Of a DNA stretch of 22,867 bases, positions 16,781-22,428 are shown piece by piece (position 1 is the first letter of the stretch; each line of letters begins with the position of its first letter). The DNA lies in the IMG/VR virus record IMGVR_UViG_3300030098_002244, positions 1 through 22,867 of that record; one strand, written 5' to 3'. The notes under the pieces are model-generated. The model searched no databases and was not told the origin of the DNA. It saw only the letters and a program-made list of their open reading frames with translations. Source of the DNA: a virus. Made by a program: the position numbers and the translations under genes.

Positions 16781-17520
16781 GCCGATTAAAAACAAACGCA
16801 ATACGCCATATAACGGCATCCTCAGACGCTTTAACATTGGATTCTAGTGGTAATACAACTAATGAAAGTGACTTAACTGTTGTAGGTGAAGTTCAAATAG
16901 GAAATACTTCAAATCATACAAAAGAACTTAGATTTGCTGATGCAACAAGAGTTGATGCTTCGAGTATAAAAGTAGATAATAGTAATGCAAATTTATTAAT
17001 TACTAATGATCGTAGTGGTGGAGAAATTAAATTTGCAACTAATTCTACAGAGCGAGTTTCAATTACTGATAGTGGAATTAGTATAGCAAATGGAAATATA
17101 GCATTCGGAACTTCTGGTAATGGTTTAACTTTTACTGGTGCTGATGGTACAGGAATGACTTTTACTAAATATGAAAGAGGTTCTTGGACTCCAAATGATG
17201 GCTCTGGTACTGCTATGACTACGGCTACTGGAAGATATGTACGAATTGGTAATTTAATTTATGTAGCCGCAGTTTGTACATTTGGTAGTAGAAGCGGTGG
17301 TACAACACTTGCTATATCTGGATTACCTTATACAAATAGTAATAATGCTTCTGCAGGGGGTTATATAAAATATACAAATGTATCTACTTTAGCAGATGCT
17401 ACTAATGTACATTTTAATGATGCAGCTGCAACAATGCACTTTCCATATCTTACTCACTCTGAAACTGATGGTAAAAGATTAGATTGGTGTGGTTGGTATA
17501 CAACAGGATTTAATTTTTAA
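16777..17520 (+). CDS. Short fibre-like protein, MSRLKT family
   Basis: A 247-residue protein. The N-terminus (MSRLKTNAIRHITASSDAL) is a marine phage fibre attachment motif. Residues 30-130 are a Ser/Asn/Thr-rich beta shaft with phrases such as NTSNHTKELRFADATRVDAS and ERVSITDSGIS. From about residue 132 (YERGSWTPNDGSG, then TTATGRYVRIGNLIYVAAVC) there is a compact beta head seen at the tips of many phage fibres. It is the third short fibre in this cluster and, like the others, overlaps the preceding partner gene by ATGA. After its stop an AT-rich six-base gap leads to a small gene. Confidence 0.75.
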   Translation: MSRLKTNAIRHITASSDALTLDSSGNTTNESDLTVVGEVQIGNTSNHTKELRFADATRVDASSIKVDNSNANLLITNDRSGGEIKFATNSTERVSITDSGISIANGNIAFGTSGNGLTFTGADGTGMTFTKYERGSWTPNDGSGTAMTTATGRYVRIGNLIYVAAVCTFGSRSGGTTLAISGLPYTNSNNASAGGYIKYTNVSTLADATNVHFNDAAATMHFPYLTHSETDGKRLDWCGWYTTGFNF

Positions 17521-17526
17521 TTAATT

Positions 17527-17811
17527 ATGGCTTTAACAAAAACAACCGAAGAAGATTCTATTGAAGTTGTAGGTGAATTTAAACAATTACAAATAAGTAC
17601 AGCAACAATTATCAAAGAAGATGGTGTAGAATTAAGTCGTTCACATCATCGAAAAGTATTAGATCCAGGTACATTAGATGGGTCTGATAATTTAGTAGAA
17701 AGAGATTTATCCTCTGAATCAGCTGAAGTAAAAGGTATAGCAAATACTGTTTGGACTGATGCAGTTAAAACTGCTTGGAAAGCACATTTAATTTCTATTA
17801 AACCAGCTTAA
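17527..17811 (+). CDS. Small conserved phage protein after fibre gene (94 aa)
   Basis: A 94-residue protein opening MALTKTTEEDSIEVVGEFKQ, followed by a strand-rich part (ISTATIIKEDGVELSRSHHR), an NPGTLD-like VLDPGTLDGSDN loop and a C-terminal helix with Trp residues (IANTVWTDAVKTAWKAHL). Proteins of this pattern recur beside tail fibre genes of marine phages, by recollection, but I know of no function. It does not share the PTDS motif or the QLD helix of the other two fibre-partner genes. It ends in TAA sharing one base with the next ATG (TAATG), coupling it to the gene for the Pro-rich membrane protein. Confidence 0.6.
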   Translation: MALTKTTEEDSIEVVGEFKQLQISTATIIKEDGVELSRSHHRKVLDPGTLDGSDNLVERDLSSESAEVKGIANTVWTDAVKTAWKAHLISIKPA

Positions 17812-18209
17812 TGTCAATTCCTATACCAACGCCTAATCTCCCAACGCCCTTAGACCTGCCTAGAATCCCCCTGAAGCAGCCTTCAGCTCGTGTTCCATCA
17901 TATCGCCCTATGGTGATCCCTCCAGCTGATCTAGAGGCTCCTAAAGAGACTAAGGCAGAGGAAAAGGAAACAACAGAACAACCAGCTCCACCTAGTTTAC
18001 GGATTCCTGTAATTGATATACAGATGCCGTTACCTACAGCAGAAGTTGTAACTACCGCTACATACGCAGCTGTAGCTGCTGTAGCTACTACAACTCTTGC
18101 TACCCCATTCTTTGACCAAATTAAAAAGAAACTACAGAAATTCTTACAAGGAAAGATTAATAAATGGAAGGAAAACCGGAAGAAAAAAAAGGAATCCTTG
18201 GAAAGCTAA
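17811..18209 (+). CDS. Pro-rich membrane-anchored hypothetical protein
   Basis: A 132-residue protein in three parts. Residues 1-75 are strongly Pro-rich (IPIPTPNLPTPLDLPRIPL) with a charged Glu/Lys segment. Residues about 80-102 are an Ala/Thr/Val stretch (ATYAAVAAVATTTL) that could cross a membrane. The C-terminus is very basic (NKWKENRKKKKESLES). No family with known function is recognised; similar proteins seem to accompany the holin candidate in cyanophages. Its last 46 bases overlap the next gene in the -1 frame. The overlap includes an A8-G run with an A AAA AAG heptamer in the zero frame, 15 bases before the stop codon. An elongated protein product through -1 frameshifting is therefore possible. 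GC is higher here than in the fibre genes. Confidence 0.62.
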   Translation: MSIPIPTPNLPTPLDLPRIPLKQPSARVPSYRPMVIPPADLEAPKETKAEEKETTEQPAPPSLRIPVIDIQMPLPTAEVVTTATYAAVAAVATTTLATPFFDQIKKKLQKFLQGKINKWKENRKKKKESLES

Positions 18210-18469
18210 AAGATGCTGCTGAGGATCAAGAACACCAAATCCAAATTCTTGGTACATTTGTTAGACTTGGCGTAGTAGTTTGGTCTGGATTCATAATAAC
18301 CATGAATTATGTTGAGATACCTATGGTTAAAAAATCAGGTAACTCAGATATCACCTTCGTTGCCAGCGTATTTACGGGAGCACTTGCCACTTTTGGCTTG
18401 ACCACTGGTAATAAAGGTGGAAAAGGAACTCCCGTTAATTGTCCAATGGCTAAAAAAAAGGAAGAATGA
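18164..18469 (+). CDS. Holin candidate with two membrane segments
   Basis: A 101-residue protein with a charged N-terminus (EEKKGILGKLKDAAEDQEHQ) and two hydrophobic segments at about residues 32-50 (FVRLGVVVWSGFIITMNYV) and 63-79 (ITFVASVFTGALATFGL), ending in a Lys-rich tail (MAKKKEE). That is class II holin architecture, and the place before terS matches T7 gene 17.5. Holins form the inner-membrane lesion that triggers lysis. Function is inferred from topology and position only; a membrane-bound virion protein is the alternative. The ATG lies inside the upstream gene with a weak AAGGA at 18148-18152. The TGA overlaps the next ATG by four bases. A second A8-G run sits just before the stop. 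Confidence 0.6.
   Translation: MEGKPEEKKGILGKLKDAAEDQEHQIQILGTFVRLGVVVWSGFIITMNYVEIPMVKKSGNSDITFVASVFTGALATFGLTTGNKGGKGTPVNCPMAKKKEE
18185..18191 (+). promoter_or_regulatory. Candidate -1 ribosomal frameshift heptamer A AAA AAG (site 1)
   Basis: Inside the run of eight A plus G at 18183-18191, the zero frame of the Pro-rich protein reads aaA AAA AAG, the dnaX-type slippery heptamer. The zero-frame stop is at 18207. The holin candidate frame is exactly -1, so slippage would join the two products after the Lys run. An AAGGA at 18168-18172 lies 12 bases upstream, comparable to the stimulatory Shine-Dalgarno element of dnaX. I see no strong downstream hairpin, only a weak ATCCT/AGGAT pairing. 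Confidence 0.35.
18454..18460 (+). promoter_or_regulatory. Candidate -1 ribosomal frameshift heptamer A AAA AAG (site 2)
   Basis: The end of the holin candidate again reads aaA AAA AAG in the zero frame, six bases before its TGA, in a second A8-G run (18452-18460). The next gene, starting at ATG 18466, is in the -1 frame. Slippage would extend the holin candidate into the signal-peptide protein. The same AAGGAAG also serves as a close Shine-Dalgarno sequence for ATG 18466, which may be the sufficient explanation. Confidence 0.25.
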
Positions 18470-18837
18470 AAAAATGGCTTTTACTCTTCCTACTGTTATC
18501 CCCCACGGTAGCAAGAGCAGAGTTGGTGACTCCAAATTTCACCCAAGGAAGCATGAACTCGACAACCACTACCACCCAAGAAATTACGGAGGAAATAACA
18601 ATAACAACATATGGATCAGCTTTAAACAAATGGAGTGGAGATGGGGTAACTCATTCTTCAACTTCTTCAGGCGGTATAGCCGATTCAGATTCAGTATGGA
18701 ACCTAACTACACAAGGTTCAGATTTCACCTTAGAAGTCGTAACAAGAGCCGCAAGTCAAGTATTAGAAGTACAGGAAATCGAAAGAACTATCGAAACTTC
18801 TGCTACTACTACCTCCTTATCGGTCTTCTCGCAATAG
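18466..18837 (+). CDS. Secreted hypothetical protein with type I signal peptide
   Basis: A 123-residue protein with a clear export signal: MKKWLLLFLLLSPTVARA with probable cleavage before ELVTPNF. The mature part is Ser/Thr-rich and beta-like (TQGSMNSTTTTTQEITEEIT; TLEVVTRAASQVLEVQEIER) and ends TTSLSVFSQ. There is no lipobox cysteine, so it is not an Rz1-type lipoprotein. Related proteins occur in other cyanophages by my recollection, function unknown. It lies after the holin candidate, where T7-like phages carry lysis genes, so a periplasmic or cell-surface role is plausible. The ATG overlaps the preceding stop (ATGA). Its 3' third overlaps the next gene in another frame for about 140 bases. 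Confidence 0.72.
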   Translation: MKKWLLLFLLLSPTVARAELVTPNFTQGSMNSTTTTTQEITEEITITTYGSALNKWSGDGVTHSSTSSGGIADSDSVWNLTTQGSDFTLEVVTRAASQVLEVQEIERTIETSATTTSLSVFSQ

Positions 18838-19352
18838 GAATTCCTGTTAAAGCAGAAGATGAAACAAATAATGTTTCTAATCCTGTGGCGGCTGCGACGG
18901 GAAATGTAACAAACCAAGCGGTGCAATTCCAGAATAATGGTGCTCCATCTAGACAGCAATATGGGCCAAACATAAGTTGTAATGGTAGTACCATGACATT
19001 TAGCCCATTTTATATGGGTAATCATACGACACCATACGATGATGTAATGTCTCAACAAAGCTATACTGTAGCTGAAAATTGGGGTATGCAATTAAATTTT
19101 ATGATCCCTTTAGATAAAAGAGGATTAGAACAATGTCGTAGGATAGCAAAAAGACAAGAAGAAAAAATGCGATTGGATTATGAATTAGTACGTGCTAAAG
19201 AATGTGCTAGTTTACAGGCTAAAGGTTTTATGATTCATCCTAAGTCTAAATTATATCCACTATGTGCTGATATAATACCAATTGCTTCATATTTAAAATC
19301 AATTCAAAAACCCGAAATTCCCAAGGAAAAGCCTTGGTACAATCCATTCTAA
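18696..19352 (+). CDS. Second secreted hypothetical protein, overlapping the previous gene
   Basis: The C-terminal 170 residues are clearly coding: they run past the end of the previous gene with a helical, charged segment (CRRIAKRQEEKMRLDYELVR), a YGPNISCNGSTMTFSPFYMG motif and four spaced cysteines. A hydrophobic segment (YYYLLIGLLAIGIPVKA) followed by EDETNN looks like a type I signal peptide. The start is uncertain. ATG 18696 is the nearest upstream ATG and gives a 35-residue, Arg/Lys-rich leader; an ATT at 18762 or another rare start would be shorter. The frame stays open to 18417, but that upstream part is the shadow of the genes it overlaps. With ATG 18696 the overlap is 142 bases. No lipobox. 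The coiled-coil helix next to a holin candidate invites a spanin comparison, unproven. Confidence 0.6.
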   Translation: MEPNYTRFRFHLRSRNKSRKSSIRSTGNRKNYRNFCYYYLLIGLLAIGIPVKAEDETNNVSNPVAAATGNVTNQAVQFQNNGAPSRQQYGPNISCNGSTMTFSPFYMGNHTTPYDDVMSQQSYTVAENWGMQLNFMIPLDKRGLEQCRRIAKRQEEKMRLDYELVRAKECASLQAKGFMIHPKSKLYPLCADIIPIASYLKSIQKPEIPKEKPWYNPF

Positions 19353-19356
19353 AACA

Positions 19357-19512
19357 ATGATCCTAGTAATTAAACCCATCCTATTCGCCTTCTTGAAGTC
19401 TGACTCTGTTAAGAAGCTTGTAGTAGATCTATTAGAAGCTTATGTAGCTAGAACTGACAATAAGCTAGATGATCAAGCATTGAAAATTGTAAAAGAAAAA
19501 CTATTTAGTTAA
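19357..19512 (+). CDS. Small hypothetical protein (51 aa)
   Basis: A 51-residue ORF filling the gap between the second secreted protein and terS. The product begins MILVIKPILFAFLKSDSVKK, with a short hydrophobic N-terminal helix, followed by an amphipathic LVVDLLEAYVARTDNKLDDQ segment and a basic end. The N-terminal hydrophobic part is too short for a confident membrane span. It starts four bases after the upstream stop and ends directly before the next ATG (TAA then ATG). I recall similar tiny proteins in other marine phages at this place but know no function. Full filling of the gap and the tight junctions support it as a real gene. Confidence 0.62.
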   Translation: MILVIKPILFAFLKSDSVKKLVVDLLEAYVARTDNKLDDQALKIVKEKLFS

Positions 19513-19761
19513 ATGGCTAAAGCCACAGAAAAACAATTCAATGAGTTACATGGTCTCGTTACTAATGAATTCTTATCTAGAATCAAAAGTAAAGAGGCCA
19601 CAACTCAGGACTTAAAAGCAGCCTGTGATTGGCTGAAAGCAAATGATATAAGCGGTGTAGCATACGATGGTAATCCACTTGACAAGTTAAATAAGATAAT
19701 GCCAAAAGTAGATCGAGAACTTGTTACTAGGAGGATGTATGGCCGGCAAAAGACGGTTTAG
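19513..19761 (+). CDS. terS: Terminase small subunit candidate (T7 gp18 position)
   Basis: An 82-residue protein in the place of T7 gene 18 (89 aa). TerS binds phage DNA and directs the large subunit at the start of packaging. The N-terminal helix (QFNELHGLVTNEFLSRIKSK) and the LKAACDWLKANDISGV segment followed by NPLDKLNKIMPKVD match the pattern annotated as small terminase (DNA maturase A) in cyanopodoviruses, by recollection. T7 gp18 itself is not visibly similar. It begins at the ATG immediately after the upstream stop. The last 23 bases overlap the next gene, whose Shine-Dalgarno sequence (AGGAGG at 19729-19734) lies within it. Unusually, terL follows only 2.7 kb later. Confidence 0.7.
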   Translation: MAKATEKQFNELHGLVTNEFLSRIKSKEATTQDLKAACDWLKANDISGVAYDGNPLDKLNKIMPKVDRELVTRRMYGRQKTV

Positions 19762-19993
19762 TGGACCGAAGTACGCTAATGGTAACCATAAATCACAACA
19801 AAAAGCGTACATGCAGGGGAACGGAAAGAAGATCCGTCTAGCTGCAGATAGATTAGCTGCTAAATTACCAGGGGGTAGAGTTGGAGATGGCTTAGATGCT
19901 TCTCATAACAAGAACGGTCCTGGTAAGCACGGTTGGGAAGCAGCCTCAAAGAACCGTGCTAGAAAAAATAGACGTAAACTACACATCACTTAA
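19739..19993 (+). CDS. Small very basic hypothetical protein (84 aa)
   Basis: An 84-residue protein rich in Lys, Arg, Gly and Asn (MAGKRRFSGPKYANG at the start; SKNRARKNRRKLHIT at the end) with no hydrophobic segment. ATG 19739 is chosen over the in-frame TTG 19721 because a textbook AGGAGG sits at 19729-19734, four bases ahead, which is the best ribosome binding site in the window. It overlaps the end of terS in another frame. The charge suggests nucleic acid binding, perhaps in packaging or as a virion protein bound to DNA, but there is no recognised domain. It is separated from the next gene by two bases. Confidence 0.65.
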   Translation: MAGKRRFSGPKYANGNHKSQQKAYMQGNGKKIRLAADRLAAKLPGGRVGDGLDASHNKNGPGKHGWEAASKNRARKNRRKLHIT

Positions 19994-19995
19994 TC

Positions 19996-20871
19996 ATGGC
20001 TAAAACTGAGACTGCTGGAACCTGGAATAAATTAACAGGTACTGGTTGGAAAAAAGAAGGTAATAAATGGGTTCAATATAAAAACGGCAGGAAAACTGGA
20101 CAGACTAGAAAACATAAATTAGAAACTAATGTTCTTGGTTCTGTAGTTGCTGATAGTTGGAGAAAAGTTACTTCTAGGAACCCAACTGCTAAAACAGGTG
20201 ATAATAGATCTAAATTAATAGCTAAAAATAAAAATCAAAGTAAAGGTGGTGGTGCTGCAAATGCTGCTACACGTACTACTAAGTCTAATAATAAAACTAA
20301 AGTCACTGATCATAAAGACACAGGACATACAAAACTTGTTAAAGGACCAGATGGTAAAGTTAGAAGAGTTAAAGTATCAGATAAAACTAAAGATAAAACT
20401 TTAAAAGGTTCTGATACTCGTACAATAAAATCTAAAGATCCTAATGCTAAATACACACCTAAAAAAGGTAGTGCAGCTTCTAGAATTCAACAGAAACTTA
20501 GAGATGGTGGGCATACACAAGCAGGTTTAAATGAAAAAGCTGCAAGACATGCTGCTTGGAAAAAAGCTAGAAAAGAAGGTACTTTAGGTGATTGGGAGAA
20601 GAAATATCATCCAGATAGAACACCTGAGTACAGGAATAAAAAGAAAAAAACTCCTGTCTCAAAAGGTCCAGCTCCTAAGTTAGATAAGAAACAAAAGACT
20701 CAATTAAAAACAGAAAAGAAAGTCAAGTTAAAAATAAACCAAATTCCTAAAGATAAAGTTAAAATGGCGGATGGTAGTATTGTAGATAGATCTAGTCTTT
20801 ATAAGAAGAAGAAGAAAAAGAGTTACAAGGGAATGCCTTTAGGCACTCGCTTATCTGAAATGTTTGATTAA
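19996..20871 (+). CDS. Lys-rich basic hypothetical protein (291 aa)
   Basis: A 291-residue protein with extreme Lys content and few hydrophobic residues. The start (AGTWNKLTGTGWKKEGNKWV) looks folded, with three Trp; residues about 60-165 are low-complexity Lys/Thr/Asn/Gly (KSNNKTKVTDHKDTGHTK). A folded helical part follows at about 165-205 (KAARHAAWKKARKEGTLGDW, then EKKYHPDRTPEYR) and the end returns to Lys tracts (LYKKKKKKSYKG). It has no signal peptide or membrane segment. I do not recognise a family. The composition suits binding of DNA or RNA, perhaps as a condensing virion protein, but this is inferred from charge alone. It starts two bases after the preceding stop. Confidence 0.7.
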   Translation: MAKTETAGTWNKLTGTGWKKEGNKWVQYKNGRKTGQTRKHKLETNVLGSVVADSWRKVTSRNPTAKTGDNRSKLIAKNKNQSKGGGAANAATRTTKSNNKTKVTDHKDTGHTKLVKGPDGKVRRVKVSDKTKDKTLKGSDTRTIKSKDPNAKYTPKKGSAASRIQQKLRDGGHTQAGLNEKAARHAAWKKARKEGTLGDWEKKYHPDRTPEYRNKKKKTPVSKGPAPKLDKKQKTQLKTEKKVKLKINQIPKDKVKMADGSIVDRSSLYKKKKKKSYKGMPLGTRLSEMFD

Positions 20872-20881
20872 GAGGTAATCT

Positions 20882-22252
20882 ATGGTATTAGATACATTAG
20901 TTAGATCTGCCGCACCGGAAATTGGTAAAAGATTACTTGGAGAAGGTGGACAAAAGTTAACAAAAGAAACTTGGCAACAAGGTTTAAAGGGAGGTGGACG
21001 TAATATTGATAATATTATGAAAAACTTAAACCCTGAAACTCCTGCTAGATTACCTGAATTTCTTGATGAAAGTGATATAAGAATGATAGCAGATGTTGCT
21101 GATTCACATCCAGAAAGATCTCAAGAATTGCTGAGTGACTTTGAACATATGATATATGATGGAGAGCCGGATAATTTTAACGGTGGTCTTATTGAAATGT
21201 CTCATGACTATCGAAATAGTATTAGTAAATCTCAGATCGAAGCCCCAGTACCTAGTAAAGAACCTATAGCACCTTCTCAAGAAGCTCCTACACGTTATGA
21301 TGTAGAAGGTAAAGAAGGTAAAAAACAAGTTCGTTTAGGTGCAAAAACTTGGTGGGATGAGCAAATGAATCGAATTAAATGGGATCCTGATAGAGCTGGT
21401 GAAATAGATCGAAGCCAATATGCTAGAGATGGTATATTTATTGATGGTGAAGAACATAGATGGCAAGGTGTGACTCAATACGCTAGAGATCGAAAAACTC
21501 TACCAACATTAACTAAGGTAACAAAAAGTCGAGCACAAGTTGGTAGACTTGAAAATGAAGTAATACAAACAATGGGACCAGCATTTAGATCAAAACCAGT
21601 TGTATTAGATGCCTTATCAGAAGTAGTAGACCCTAAAAATGTCCATAAACATCATATATTACTTATAAAAGTCATAGAACCCTGGACTCGTTTACCTAAT
21701 GGTCAGCCTAGACCTAAAGCTCAAATAAAACAATTGATAAAAGCTTTAGCTGCTAGAAATTACTATATAGGTAATATTGATAAAAATTTATTATGGCAAC
21801 AAAGTAGTACTCATATTGGCGATGAAATGGGTAGTCATGGTATATTACAAGGTTTTACTGATATACAAGGTAAACCAAAAGGTGAAAAATTTGTAGAAGG
21901 TTTTGGTCCTACTGAAATACCTGGTAAAACTTATGATCCGAATGCTCGTCATGGTTTTTCTGAGCAACATATTGCTAAAATAGCTAATATTAAAAATACT
22001 AAAGAATTAATTGCTACATTACTTATGTTTTTAGATGAAGCTGGTGGTGGAGAAGCTATGAGAGGTGCTGCTGGTTTAGCTCAGAGAAATCTAGAACAAA
22101 GAGCTGTAGTAAAGAAAAAAGGTAAAATTAAAGATGTAGTATCTGGTGATATTCTTGGTGATAGAATCATTGAAAACCCTGACGTAAAGAGAGATATGAA
22201 AAATCTTGAAGCCGGTATTAAAAGTCTCAAAAAACCTAAAAAATCTAAATAA
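20882..22252 (+). CDS. Hypothetical protein with HNH-like nuclease pattern (456 aa)
   Basis: A 456-residue protein. The N-terminal 130 residues are helical (residues 60-90: DESDIRMIADVADSHPERSQ), followed by a Pro/Glu linker and a Trp-rich middle (residues 150-200: RLGAKTWWDEQMNRIKW). At residues 255-320 is HKHHIL, a helix (QIKQLIKALAARNYYIGNID), then N302-L-L and H311 and H319-G. His-His, then Asn, then two His is the layout of HNH/ββα-metal nucleases of the HH type, as in toxin-like AHH/LHH families. Catalysis is unproven. The C-terminus is basic. AGAGG at 20871-20875, six bases before the ATG, supports the start. HNH endonucleases are known beside terminase genes in other phages, so a role in DNA packaging or genome end formation is possible. 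Confidence 0.55.
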   Translation: MVLDTLVRSAAPEIGKRLLGEGGQKLTKETWQQGLKGGGRNIDNIMKNLNPETPARLPEFLDESDIRMIADVADSHPERSQELLSDFEHMIYDGEPDNFNGGLIEMSHDYRNSISKSQIEAPVPSKEPIAPSQEAPTRYDVEGKEGKKQVRLGAKTWWDEQMNRIKWDPDRAGEIDRSQYARDGIFIDGEEHRWQGVTQYARDRKTLPTLTKVTKSRAQVGRLENEVIQTMGPAFRSKPVVLDALSEVVDPKNVHKHHILLIKVIEPWTRLPNGQPRPKAQIKQLIKALAARNYYIGNIDKNLLWQQSSTHIGDEMGSHGILQGFTDIQGKPKGEKFVEGFGPTEIPGKTYDPNARHGFSEQHIAKIANIKNTKELIATLLMFLDEAGGGEAMRGAAGLAQRNLEQRAVVKKKGKIKDVVSGDILGDRIIENPDVKRDMKNLEAGIKSLKKPKKSK

Positions 22253-22254
22253 CC

Positions 22255-22428
22255 ATGGCAAGATTACCTAAAAAAAAGAAGAAAAAAAAAGAGTTGTTAA
22301 AAGTCGCCAATGCTAATAAGATTGTTCCAATCAAAACTGAAGAATCTATTAATCAAAGACTTTTAAAAATGACTGGTGATAAAAAACGTTATGGTGGTGG
22401 GCCAACACGTAAAGTTAAAGGCATATGA
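22255..22428 (+). CDS. Small basic hypothetical protein before terL (57 aa)
   Basis: A 57-residue ORF starting two bases after the previous stop. The N-terminus has seven consecutive Lys (MARLPKKKKKKKELLK), a central IVPIKTEESINQRLLKMTGD and a basic C-terminus (KRYGGGPTRKVKGI). The gene includes runs of eight and nine A, which could allow transcriptional slippage. Its TGA overlaps the terL ATG by four bases (ATGA), so translation is coupled to the large terminase. No recognised domain; nucleic acid binding is a guess from charge. It is the third very basic small gene product between terS and terL. Confidence 0.65.
   Translation: MARLPKKKKKKKELLKVANANKIVPIKTEESINQRLLKMTGDKKRYGGGPTRKVKGI

Noticed and set aside
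18417-18695. Upstream extension of the open frame of the second secreted protein (start at 18417)
   Set aside because: Its translation is Arg/Asn/Phe-rich with no domain, and it is fully covered by the holin candidate and the first secreted protein, both of which have coherent features. Only the part from about 18696 or later belongs to the gene.
18466-19352. Classical Rz/Rz1 spanin pair
   Set aside because: Neither protein has a lipobox cysteine, and both signals look cleavable by signal peptidase I. The overlap alone is not enough for the call; kept only as a hypothesis.
19721-19738. TTG 19721 as start of the 84-aa basic protein
   Set aside because: ATG 19739 has an AGGAGG four bases upstream, while TTG 19721 has no ribosome binding site.
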